A DNA stretch of 64,000 nt. It comes from Alcanivorax sp. GTDB taxonomy: Bacteria; Pseudomonadota; Gammaproteobacteria; Pseudomonadales; Alcanivoracaceae. The notes beneath the pieces are model-generated. The model was not told the DNA's origin and made no database searches. It saw only the letters and a list, made by a program, of their open reading frames with translations. The position numbers and the translations under genes were made by a program. Shown in pieces: positions 19,405-27,281 of this stretch. The stretch is from contig NZ_NVWY01000002.1 of the NCBI RefSeq assembly GCF_002733835.1, positions 50,631 through 114,630 of the forward strand, given 5' to 3'. Position 1 is the first letter of the stretch. Each line of letters opens with the position of its first letter.

Positions 19405-20136
19405 CTACCCGGTAAACATACCCCCATTGACGTGCAAAGTGGTTCCGGTTACGTAACCACCTCCATCACTGGCCAGCCAGGCGACAGCACTGGCAATCTC
19501 CGCCGGCTGCCCCAGGCGCCCCAGGGGAATCCCCTGCAAAAGCGCCTCTTTCTGGGCTTCCGGCAAAGCCTCTGTCATGTCCGTCTGGATAAAGCCCGGC
19601 GCAACAGAATTCACCGTGATGTTACGTGAGCCAAGCTCGCGAGCCAACGCCCGGGAGAAACCTTCCACACCGCCTTTGGCGGCCGCATAGTTGGCTTGCC
19701 CGGCGTTACCCATGGTACCGACCACCGAACTGATATTAATGATCCGGCCCCAACGCGCCTTGGTCATGCCCTTCAAGCATGCCTTGCTAACGCGATAAAG
19801 GGAATTCAGGTTGGTATTGATGACATCTTCCCACTCATCTTCTTTCATCCGAAGCATGATGTTGTCGCGGGTAATACCGGCGTTATTCACCAGTACCAGG
19901 GGAGCACCGAACTCGTCATTAATGCTCTTGATCGTCGCGTCCACCGATTCCTTGTCCGCGACATTGAGCACCTTGCCGGCACCGTTTTCGCCCAGTGCAT
20001 CGCCAATGGCAGCGGCCCCTTTATCTGTGGTGGCCGTGCCGATAACGAAGAAACCGTCGGCAATCAGCTGTTCGGCAATCGCCCGGCCAATCCCCCGGCT
20101 TGCACCAGTGACCAGCGCCACTTTCTTTTCCGACAT
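19405..20136 (-). CDS. fabG: 3-oxoacyl-ACP reductase
   Basis: 243 residues of a short-chain dehydrogenase that reduces 3-oxoacyl-ACP with NADPH. Cofactor motif TGASRGIGRAIAEQL, LVNNAGITRD, catalytic Ser in INISSVVGTMGN and the YxxxK pair in QANYAAAKGG, ending GGMFTG. It begins two bases after the fabD stop, with AGGAG inside the fabD end. Confidence 0.97.
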   Translation of the reverse strand: MSEKKVALVTGASRGIGRAIAEQLIADGFFVIGTATTDKGAAAIGDALGENGAGKVLNVADKESVDATIKSINDEFGAPLVLVNNAGITRDNIMLRMKEDEWEDVINTNLNSLYRVSKACLKGMTKARWGRIINISSVVGTMGNAGQANYAAAKGGVEGFSRALARELGSRNITVNSVAPGFIQTDMTEALPEAQKEALLQGIPLGRLGQPAEIASAVAWLASDGGGYVTGTTLHVNGGMFTG

Positions 20137-20138
20137 TC

Positions 20139-21068
20139 TTATTCTCCTTGCAGGGCCGCCGTGAAAGCCGCCTCTGTTTCCAGCGGACGAGCCGCCAAAT
20201 CACGATCAATGCGCTTCACCAGCCCGCACAGCACCTTGCCCGGACCACACTCATAGAGATGCCCAACACCCTGCTCTTTCAGTGCCTGGATGGTTTCCAC
20301 CCAGCGTACCGGCGAATAGAGCTGGCGAATCAACGCATCACGAATTTTCTCCGGATCCGTTTCCATGGCCACGTCCACATTGTTGATCACGGGCATTTCC
20401 GCCGCATGAAAACGCGTGCCGCTCAAGGTCTCGGCCAGCTGTTCCGCCGCCGGTTTCATCAACGCGCAGTGAGATGGCACGCTCACCGGCAGCGCCATGG
20501 CGCGCTTCGCTCCGGCCTCTTTACAGGCCGCAATAGCTCGCTCTACCGCGTCCGCAGAACCCGCAATCACCACCTGACCGGGGGCATTGAAATTGACTGC
20601 TTCAACCACGCCGCCCTGTGCAGCCTGCGCACAGGCAGAACGGACCTGTTCATCATCCAGGCCCAGGATAGCGGCCATGCTGCCCTCACCCTGCCCTACG
20701 GCCTGCTGCATCAGCTGGCCACGGGTGCGAACCAACCGCACAGCATCACCCAGATTAACCACACCCGCGCAGGTCAGGGCGGTGTATTCACCCAGGCTAT
20801 GCCCGGCCAACACATCCGGCCGCGGACCACCACTTTGTTCCCACAACCGCCACAGGGCGACACCGGCTGTCAGCAGCAGCGGCTGGGTAATTTCAGTCTG
20901 GTTCAGTGCCTCTTTCGGCCCCTCCTGGGCCAGCGCCCAGAGATCCTGGTCCAGTGCACCGGAGGCTTCCTGAAAGGTCTGCTTCACTGCTGGGCGTTCG
21001 GCAAACTCACTCAGCATCCCCAGACTCTGAGAGCCCTGACCGGGAAAAATAAAGGCTGTCTTCGACAT
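20139..21068 (-). CDS. fabD: Malonyl-CoA:ACP transacylase
   Basis: 309 residues. Transfers malonyl from CoA to ACP. FPGQGSQSLGML at the N-terminus, nucleophile Ser in LAGHSLGEYTAL, Arg in VRTRGQLMQ and His in VPSHCALM complete the active site. Follows plsX after 127 bases that contain no gene. Confidence 0.97.
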   Translation of the reverse strand: MSKTAFIFPGQGSQSLGMLSEFAERPAVKQTFQEASGALDQDLWALAQEGPKEALNQTEITQPLLLTAGVALWRLWEQSGGPRPDVLAGHSLGEYTALTCAGVVNLGDAVRLVRTRGQLMQQAVGQGEGSMAAILGLDDEQVRSACAQAAQGGVVEAVNFNAPGQVVIAGSADAVERAIAACKEAGAKRAMALPVSVPSHCALMKPAAEQLAETLSGTRFHAAEMPVINNVDVAMETDPEKIRDALIRQLYSPVRWVETIQALKEQGVGHLYECGPGKVLCGLVKRIDRDLAARPLETEAAFTAALQGE

Positions 21069-21195
21069 TCAACATCCCCTTGAAAATAGACAGGAATAGG
21101 CAGGCCGCAGTATGCCGGCTTTCGCTTTCGCTGTCCGGTCGGGCCTGAAACAAAGTATGAACAGCATCGAGGCCAGCCGACCCCGACACAGGATT

Positions 21196-22212
21196 TCAGT
21201 CGGTGCTGGCCTGGCCCAGTGCATCACTGATCAGAGAAGGCACATTGCGCCGGGCTTCCAGTTGCGCCACTTCCAGCGCGCAGGCAAAGCCTTCCTTGCT
21301 GGTACCACCGTGGCTTTTCACCACCACTCCGCGCAGACCAACCAGGCTGGCGCCGTTATAGTGGTCCGGGTCCATACGCTTTTTCAGCCCGATCAGAACC
21401 GGCAAGGCAAACAGACCACACAGTTTACGCAACCAGGATTGCTTGATTTCTTCGCGCAACATGTTGCCGATCATTTTCGCCACGCCTTCCATGGTTTTCA
21501 GCGAAACATTACCGACAAAGCCGTCACAGACCACCACATCGGCTTCGCCGGCAAAAATGCCATTCCCTTCCACGAAGCCCACATAGTTCAGGTCGCCGGC
21601 TTCACGCAACAGGCCCGCCGCTTCCTTGATCTGCTCATTGCCCTTGATATCTTCCTCACCAATGTTGAGTAGCGCGACCCGGGGATGCTCCACCCCATCG
21701 ACGGCACGCACGACCGCCTGCCCCATCAGGGCGAATTGCAACAGGTGGACGGGTTCGGAATCCACATTGGCACCCAGATCGAGCATGTGACAGTGGCCAT
21801 TGGCCGTGGGAATCGCCGTGCAGATAGCAGGCCGGTCTACCCCTGGCAGAGTTTTCAGCACAAAGCGGCTCACCGCCATCAGGGCACCGGTGTTACCGGC
21901 ACTGACTGCCGCCTGGGCCCGCCCTTCCTTGACCATATTAATGGCCACGCGCATTGATGAGTCTTTCTTCTGCCGCAGAGCCACGGCAACCGGGTCATCC
22001 ATGGCCACCACTTCAGAAGCAGGCTGGACGGTAATACGGGGATGGTCAGCGATACTGGCCTGGGACAAGGCGTCAGCCAGCGGCTCGGGCTGGCCGACCA
22101 GGATAATGTGCATGTGCGCATGGCGAGACAGCATGGCTGCCACTGCGGGCACTGTTACGGACAAGCCGTGATCGCCCCCCATGGCATCCACTGCTAACGT
22201 CACAACCGGCAT
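21196..22212 (-). CDS. plsX: Phosphate acyltransferase PlsX
   Basis: 338 residues. It makes acyl-phosphate from acyl-ACP for phospholipid synthesis. MGGDHGLSVTVPA at the N-terminus, GNTGALMAVSRFVLKTLPGV and VVCDGFVGNVSLKTMEGV are family features. First gene of the plsX-fabD-fabG block here, since two hairpins separate it from rpmF. Confidence 0.96.
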   Translation of the reverse strand: MPVVTLAVDAMGGDHGLSVTVPAVAAMLSRHAHMHIILVGQPEPLADALSQASIADHPRITVQPASEVVAMDDPVAVALRQKKDSSMRVAINMVKEGRAQAAVSAGNTGALMAVSRFVLKTLPGVDRPAICTAIPTANGHCHMLDLGANVDSEPVHLLQFALMGQAVVRAVDGVEHPRVALLNIGEEDIKGNEQIKEAAGLLREAGDLNYVGFVEGNGIFAGEADVVVCDGFVGNVSLKTMEGVAKMIGNMLREEIKQSWLRKLCGLFALPVLIGLKKRMDPDHYNGASLVGLRGVVVKSHGGTSKEGFACALEVAQLEARRNVPSLISDALGQASTD

Positions 22213-22306
22213 GGGCTGCTTCCTTTATTCAAATTTGGGGGCATTCTGACAAAAAACGCCTGGCGGCGACATGCTCCCCGCATTCAATCACAAATCCACT
22301 TACAAA

Positions 22307-22328
22307 AAATCCTCCCGAAGGAGGATTT
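22307..22328 (-). terminator. Second hairpin in the rpmF-plsX gap
   Basis: Perfect 9-bp stem AAATCCTCC/GGAGGATTT with a CGAA tetraloop, followed on the minus strand by a T run (TTTTTTGT). Confidence 0.7.
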
Positions 22329-22390
22329 CAGTGTGCCGCACAAACCGGCCTTTCACTGCACAGAGACAGCATTCAGCCAGCAGGGCACAA

Positions 22391-22417
22391 AAAAACGGGA
22401 GCCGCAGCTCCCGTTTT
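22391..22417 (-). terminator. Terminator directly after rpmF
   Basis: Perfect 11-bp stem AAAACGGGAGC/GCTCCCGTTTT with a 4-base loop, 9 bases after the rpmF stop and followed by T residues on the minus strand. Confidence 0.85.
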
Positions 22418-22425
22418 CATACAAC

Positions 22426-22614
22426 TTATTCGTCGTCAGATTCGCCCTGACTGATCACCTGACGGCCGCGGTACATGCCATCCGGAGAAATGTGGTGACG
22501 ACGGTGCACTTCACCAGTGTTGGTGTCTTCAGTCAGCGCAGCGGCGGGCAGCGCGTCGTGAGAGCGGCGCATGCCGCGCTTGGAACGGGTTTTACGGTTC
22601 TTTTGAACAGCCAT
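22426..22614 (-). CDS. rpmF: 50S ribosomal protein L32
   Basis: 62 residues, basic N-terminal half typical of L32 ([20 protein letters not shown], then [14 protein letters not shown]). The zinc-binding cysteines found in some L32 proteins are absent, as in most gammaproteobacteria. GAGGAG precedes the ATG. Pairs with yceD upstream as in E. coli. Confidence 0.97.
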   Translation of the reverse strand: MAVQKNRKTRSKRGMRRSHDALPAAALTEDTNTGEVHRRHHISPDGMYRGRQVISQGESDDE

Positions 22615-22647
22615 TTCGAGCTCCTCGGGCGTTTATTCAGCCTGAAT

Positions 22648-23163
22648 TTACTTGCCTTGACCTTTTAATTTGGCCAGCACGGCAAAAGGATTATCCGCGT
22701 TTTCGTGTTTCTCAGGTTCACCGCGATCATGCGGTAAAGCTGTCGGGCAAGGGTCATGCAGTGCCACCAGCGGCATGGCCAGCAACAGTTCCTCTTCGAT
22801 CAGATCGGTGAGAACCATACGTTCTTCGCCAACTAACCAGGGGTCCAGTCGCTCCGGCAATGCCTTGGCCTGATCTTCATTCCACACCAGCGCCACATCA
22901 ATATGGGCGGTAATGGAATAACTCACTGGCTCCAGGCAGCGCTGACATGGCAGCACCAATACGGTGCTAACCTCGCCCTCGATACGCCGATGCCCCTCAT
23001 CATCACGATCGAACGCCAGCGATATAGCTACTGGCTGGTCCAGACTTTCGCGGTATTCCTGCAGGCGAGGCAGGTCTCCAACGGTAAGCTGGCCCTCAAC
23101 GACGCGACCCTGATCCGCATATTTGCGAGGATCGAGGAACTGTGGCAGTTGCCCTGAAAACAT
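22648..23163 (-). CDS. yceD: DUF177 / YceD family protein
   Basis: 171 residues. The conserved CQRCLEP motif and the acidic VLTDLIEEELLLAMPLV-like stretch followed by HDPCPT are the YceD signature. The two CxxC-like cysteine groups may bind metal. The family is linked to 23S rRNA/ribosome assembly in several organisms, matching the adjacent rpmF gene. It is the first gene of the rpmF transcript. Confidence 0.93.
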   Translation of the reverse strand: MFSGQLPQFLDPRKYADQGRVVEGQLTVGDLPRLQEYRESLDQPVAISLAFDRDDEGHRRIEGEVSTVLVLPCQRCLEPVSYSITAHIDVALVWNEDQAKALPERLDPWLVGEERMVLTDLIEEELLLAMPLVALHDPCPTALPHDRGEPEKHENADNPFAVLAKLKGQGK

Positions 23164-23299
23164 AAGCGCGCAATTCTAGGGCCGTGAGGCCCTGCTGTCA
23201 AAGTTAATGTGAGGCACTAAGCACCTGAGTCAACAGGGTTTTTCGTGCGTCATGAAAAAATAATCCTTACACTTGCCCCCGCAACGCGCGGAGACCCCC

Positions 23300-23893
23300 A
23301 TGACTGACCAGACACCGACCCTGTTACTCGCCTCTTCATCGCCTTTTCGGCGGCAATTATTGGACAAGCTGAAGCTGGATTTTATCCATCAGAGCCCGGA
23401 TATCGACGAGTCCCGGCATGAGGGTGAATCCCCCACCGCGCTGGTGGTGCGCCTGGCCCGGGAAAAAGCCCTGGCGCTGGCCGATCAGCACCCGGACACG
23501 CTGATCATCGGTTCCGATCAGGTCGCCGTGATCGGCGATCAGGTCCTGGGCAAGCCCGGTGACCGGGACACCGCGATCCGCCAGCTCAACGCCGCCAGCG
23601 GTCAGCGGGTATCCTTCCTTACTGGGTTATGCCTGCTCAATACCGCCACCGGTCGCAGCCAGGTGGCCTGTGACCCGTTTCATGTGCAATTCCGCACCCT
23701 GAAACCGGCGCAAATCGAACGCTACGTGGACATAGAGCAGCCACTGAACTGTGCCGGCAGCTTCAAATCCGAAGGGCTGGGCATTGTCTTGTTCAAGGCA
23801 CTGGAAGGTCGCGACCCGAATACACTGGTGGGCCTGCCATTGATCGTGTTAACCGAATTCCTGGCCGCCGAGGGGATTCAGCTGCCTATATAA
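23300..23893 (+). CDS. Maf-family nucleotide pyrophosphatase (YceF type)
   Basis: 197 residues. Maf proteins hydrolyse non-canonical or modified NTPs; the YceF branch acts on 7-methyl-GTP. The N-terminus LLLASSSPFRRQLLDKL, the ESPTALVVRLAREKA segment, IIGSDQVAVIGD with the catalytic Asp, and EGRDPNTLVGLPL are all present. ATG 23300 has GGAG seven bases upstream. It is divergent from yceD, the usual neighbour in pseudomonads, and ends in a strong terminator. Confidence 0.93.
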   Translation: MTDQTPTLLLASSSPFRRQLLDKLKLDFIHQSPDIDESRHEGESPTALVVRLAREKALALADQHPDTLIIGSDQVAVIGDQVLGKPGDRDTAIRQLNAASGQRVSFLTGLCLLNTATGRSQVACDPFHVQFRTLKPAQIERYVDIEQPLNCAGSFKSEGLGIVLFKALEGRDPNTLVGLPLIVLTEFLAAEGIQLPI

Positions 23894-23897
23894 AGGA

Positions 23898-23941
23898 AAG
23901 AGGCGAGTTCCGAGCACTATCTCTCTCGGAACTCGCCTCTT
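23898..23941 (+). terminator. Terminator of maf
   Basis: A perfect 17-bp stem (positions 23898-23914 with 23925-23941) and a 10-base loop, 5 bases after the maf stop. Its right arm CTCGGAA CTCGCCT is already in phase with the heptamer array that follows. Confidence 0.8.
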
Positions 23942-24020
23942 CTAGCTTCTAGCTTCTAGCTTCTCGTAGCTCGTAGCTCGTAGCTCGTAGCTCGTAGCTC
24001 GTAGCTCGTAGCTCGTAGCT
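23939..24020. repeat. Composite heptamer array, CTTCTAG x3 then TAGCTCG x7
   Basis: Three CTTCTAG copies (the same heptamer as TAGCTTC at 13532, rotated), one hybrid unit CTTCTCG, then seven perfect TAGCTCG copies (23967-24015) and a partial TAGCT. The array fills the gap between the convergent maf and sppA genes and stops eight bases from the sppA stop codon. Confidence 0.97.
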
Positions 24021-24027
24021 ATTATGA

Positions 24028-25008
24028 TCAACGAATCACCGGCGAGGCGCTCAACCCCAACTGTGCTGCCATGCCTTCACCAATGGATACACCAAAACGG
24101 CGAATAAATTCTTCCATGGGAGAACGGCTGGCGCTGTAATTCAGCATTTCTTCCTGCCCCGCCACTTCGCGAATCACCTGCCCCGGGCTCATCAGGCCGT
24201 CAATCAGCCCCAGATCCAGTGCCCGCTCGCCGGTCCAGAACAGGCCAGAGAACAGTTCCGGGTGGCCATCCACCTTCAGGCGATCGCCGCGCCCTTCTTT
24301 CACTGCGGTAATAAACTGCTGGTGAATGTCATCCAGCATGGTCTGCACATGCTTGCGATGGGCCGGCTGAATCGGCGAGAACGGGTCCATCAGGTCCTTG
24401 TTTTCACCGGCGGTCAGCACACGGCGCTCCACACCCAACTTGTCCGCTGCCTGCTCCAGGCCGAAACCGGCCATGATCACACCAATGGAGCCGACGATAC
24501 TGGCCGGGTCAGCATAAATTTCATCCGCAGCGGAGGCGATAAAGTAGGCCCCCGAGGCGCCCACATCGGTAATGGCCGCATAGACTTTCTTTTCCGGGTA
24601 CTCGGCACGCAGCCGTTTGATGGCGTTGTACACCTGATTTGACTGCACCGGCGAGCCACCCGGGCTGTTGATCTTCAACAGTACGGCAGTGGTGTTTTCC
24701 GCTTCAAACGCCCGCGTCAGGCCGGTGACGATCAAATCCGCACTGGCATCCTGATCCGGCGCGATCACACCGTTTACGTCAACAATCCCCACATGCTTTT
24801 CCGCCATGGTCACCGCTGAACCGGTTTTTCCCGGAATCACCATCACCAACAGCGTAAACAGGTATATAAAAGTCAGCGCCTTGAAAAAGATGCCCCAGCG
24901 ACGGGACTTGCGCTGTTCATCCTGGGCCTGGCCCAGCAATTTTTCGATCAGCTTCCATTCCCGCTCATTCTGCGGGGGCCGGGAAGATGGCTGATTTTCC
25001 ATAGTCAC
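24028..25008 (-). CDS. sppA: S49 family signal peptide peptidase-like protease
   Basis: 326 residues, single membrane helix at about residues 40-60 with a periplasmic serine protease domain. Short SppA of the kind found in Pseudomonas and Bacillus. The nucleophile Ser is in DVGASGAYFIASAADEIYA and the general-base Lys probably in TAGENKDLMDPF; KINSPGGSPVQS forms the oxyanion region. The start could be GTG 25008, which overlaps the upstream stop (GTGA) five bases after GGAG, or ATG 25002. Confidence 0.92.
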   Translation of the reverse strand: MTMENQPSSRPPQNEREWKLIEKLLGQAQDEQRKSRRWGIFFKALTFIYLFTLLVMVIPGKTGSAVTMAEKHVGIVDVNGVIAPDQDASADLIVTGLTRAFEAENTTAVLLKINSPGGSPVQSNQVYNAIKRLRAEYPEKKVYAAITDVGASGAYFIASAADEIYADPASIVGSIGVIMAGFGLEQAADKLGVERRVLTAGENKDLMDPFSPIQPAHRKHVQTMLDDIHQQFITAVKEGRGDRLKVDGHPELFSGLFWTGERALDLGLIDGLMSPGQVIREVAGQEEMLNYSASRSPMEEFIRRFGVSIGEGMAAQLGLSASPVIR

Positions 25009-25694
25009 ACACTCTCCATTACAAATTCAGACGCCGCCAAACCCACCAGCGGCAGCAAATGATCCAATCGGTCGATCACCGCCAAGGGCTCGCACGGCAA
25101 CAATTGTTCAACCGGGTGAGCACCATAGCTCACGCCAATGCGGTCCACCCCGGCAGCACGGGCCATTTCCAGATCGAACGTGGTATCACCCACCACCACC
25201 GCCCGCTCTGGCGCCACCGCCATGGTTTCCAGCAACTCCAACACCATGGCCGGGTGCGGTTTGGACTGGCTTTCATCGGCACAGCGTGACGCATGAAAAT
25301 AGCGATCCAGGCCGGTATTTCCCCACACCCGCTGCAGCCCCTTTCGGCTCTTGCCGGTGGCCACCGCCAGCTTAAAGCCACTTTCGCGCAAGTGAGTCAG
25401 TACCTGTTCCGCCGCCGGATAAAGGGCGCTTGGGGTCTGCTCGGCGGCGATAAAGTGGAAAGCGTAGCGATCGCGCATGGCGACGATTCCCGCATCGTCC
25501 AGTTGCGGGTAGAGCGTGGCGATGGCTTCCGGCAATCCCAGCCCGATAATGCTGCATACCACCGGATCTGCCAGCGAAGGCAGCCCAAGATCCAGCGCCG
25601 CCAGCTGCATGCAGCTGACAATACGACCGGTGGAATCCATGACCGTGCCATCCCAGTCGAAAATCACCAGGTCATAAGGACGCGCATTATTCAT
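25005..25694 (-). CDS. HAD-superfamily phosphatase (Gph-like)
   Basis: 229 residues. HAD motif I in FDWDGTVMDST, motif II in LAVATGKSR, and motif IV in VVGDTTFDLEMARAAGV with a C1 cap between. Best match in style is phosphoglycolate phosphatase or the YjjG/Gph group; the substrate cannot be read from the sequence. The ATG overlaps the rluC stop (ATGA). Position between rluC and sppA is conserved in pseudomonads. Confidence 0.88.
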   Translation of the reverse strand: MNNARPYDLVIFDWDGTVMDSTGRIVSCMQLAALDLGLPSLADPVVCSIIGLGLPEAIATLYPQLDDAGIVAMRDRYAFHFIAAEQTPSALYPAAEQVLTHLRESGFKLAVATGKSRKGLQRVWGNTGLDRYFHASRCADESQSKPHPAMVLELLETMAVAPERAVVVGDTTFDLEMARAAGVDRIGVSYGAHPVEQLLPCEPLAVIDRLDHLLPLVGLAASEFVMESV

Positions 25695-26644
25695 CGCTGA
25701 CTCCTGAGGGCCGTCAGAATCGCCTCGTAATCGTCATCCAGCGGCGCGGTAACCGTCAGCCGCTTGCCCGTGTTCGGGTGCACAAACACCAGGGTGCGGG
25801 CATGGAGACAAAGGCGACGGCGGCCGATCTCAGTCAGCAGGGCCTCCCCTTTCGCAATTCCGTATTTGTCATCCCCCAACAAGGGAAAGCCGCCAAACTG
25901 GCTATGCACCCGAATCTGATGGGTGCGACCGGTTTCCAGAGTGGCCTCCACCAATTGCGCCTGAGCAAACCGCTCGAGCAGGCGATAATGGGTCACCGAG
26001 GGCTTACCCTCGCGGGAGACCCGCACGATGCGCTCGTTGCCATTCATCATTTTCAGCAAGGGCGCATCAAGCGTGCGCTCCTTGCCCTTGAAGCTCTGAC
26101 ACAGCAACCAGTAACGCTTCTCCACCTGGCCGCCCTGCATCAGGCGCTGCAGCTTGCGCAGAAACGAACGCCGCCGCGCCACCATGATCAGGCCACTGGT
26201 GTCGCGGTCCAACCGGTGCACCAGCTCCATTTCCTTTTCATCGGGATACATCACCCGCAAGGCTTCGATCAGCCCCAGACTGACACCACTGCCACCATGC
26301 ACCGCCAGGCCTGCCGGCTTGTTGAAAATGAATAGCTGGTCATCTTCATAAACACAGGCCCGGCGCAAGCGCTCGGCCAACCCCTCACTCACCGCCGGCG
26401 GTGCGGCGGATTCACTGGTGCGAATGGGCGGAATACGCACCACATCACCGCTGGCCAGTCGGGTGGTCTGCTTGGCGCGCCCCTTGTTAACGCGCACCTC
26501 ACCGGAGCGAATAATCCGGTAAACACGGGATTTAGGCACCCCTTTAAGGTGGGTAAACAGGAAATTATCCAGGCGCTGACCATGCCGGCCTTCATCTATG
26601 GTGACAAACGTCACCCGGTTCGCTGCGGGGGTATCTTCTGACAT
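25691..26644 (-). CDS. rluC: Ribosomal large subunit pseudouridine synthase C
   Basis: 317 residues. N-terminal S4 RNA-binding domain (GQRLDNFLFTHLKGVPKSRV, RVNKGRAK) followed by the RluA-type catalytic domain with the catalytic Asp in HRLDRDTSGLIMVA. Modifies 23S rRNA uridines 955, 2504 and 2580 in E. coli. Divergent from rne across a 637-base gap, as in E. coli and Pseudomonas. Confidence 0.95.
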   Translation of the reverse strand: MSEDTPAANRVTFVTIDEGRHGQRLDNFLFTHLKGVPKSRVYRIIRSGEVRVNKGRAKQTTRLASGDVVRIPPIRTSESAAPPAVSEGLAERLRRACVYEDDQLFIFNKPAGLAVHGGSGVSLGLIEALRVMYPDEKEMELVHRLDRDTSGLIMVARRRSFLRKLQRLMQGGQVEKRYWLLCQSFKGKERTLDAPLLKMMNGNERIVRVSREGKPSVTHYRLLERFAQAQLVEATLETGRTHQIRVHSQFGGFPLLGDDKYGIAKGEALLTEIGRRRLCLHARTLVFVHPNTGKRLTVTAPLDDDYEAILTALRSQR

Positions 26645-26712
26645 GGCGCGATTCTAAGCGTGATCGGCGGAAATGTCTGCATCTGGCGCAAGCATGTCAG
26701 CAATCTATCTGA

Positions 26713-26742
26713 TTGATCCCGCTGGCCTTTTATTGCTATAGT
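26713..26742 (+). promoter_or_regulatory. Likely rne promoter
   Basis: TTGATC, 18-base spacer, TATAGT with a TG at -15/-14 (extended -10). Initiation near 26750 would give a leader of about 530 bases before rne. Confidence 0.55.
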
Positions 26743-26749
26743 CAAGCGT

Positions 26750-27281
26750 CGACCTGAAATAGGCAACGGCGACGCGCAGCGAACATTCGCCGTTTGGCCC
26801 TCTCCGGCTACAGCCGATGAAGACAGAGCCCGCCCCCAGGTCACAGAAAAAGCGTTAAGCCCACCTTCCAGAAGGGAAATACCCTCACGGAACTGGGCAC
26901 ACGCTGCAGAAGACCCATTTACAGCGCCCGAAAACGGGCCCTGAACATTAACGATGGTGGCCTGCAGCGCCGGTCAAACGACCTGGAAAACAGACAGACA
27001 AGAGTTTACACATTGCTGTGTGGCGCAAGGAGACATTCATACTCCACAACCACGGCAATCGCGTGAAGCATTACAGACTGGCCAGCTGCCAGCATGATTA
27101 CGCACTAAACATTGCACACAACTCGGAGAGCCGCTGACTCAGGCAACACGATCACCAAGGAAAGCGAATCACACGCCCAGCGTGCGCCCAATCCGTGACA
27201 TGCCTGCCACAGCACTCCCCCTGGTCTGCTACCGGTTGCACCCGGCCCTGCCCCATGCCACCACAAACTTGTGGTAGCACC
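26750..27281 (+). other. Long structured rne leader
   Basis: No gene is visible in this stretch. It holds a perfect 8-bp hairpin near the 5' end (26765-26772 with 2687-26794 region; AACGGCGA/TCGCCGTT, right arm 26787-26794) and GCCCG-AAAA-CGGGC near 26930. A last 7-bp hairpin ACCACAA/TTGTGGT (27260-27275) ends six bases before ATG 27282. The only Shine-Dalgarno-like bases (GTGGTAG) lie in its right arm. In E. coli rne mRNA a structured leader lets RNase E regulate its own message; the same logic is inferred here. Confidence 0.55.
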
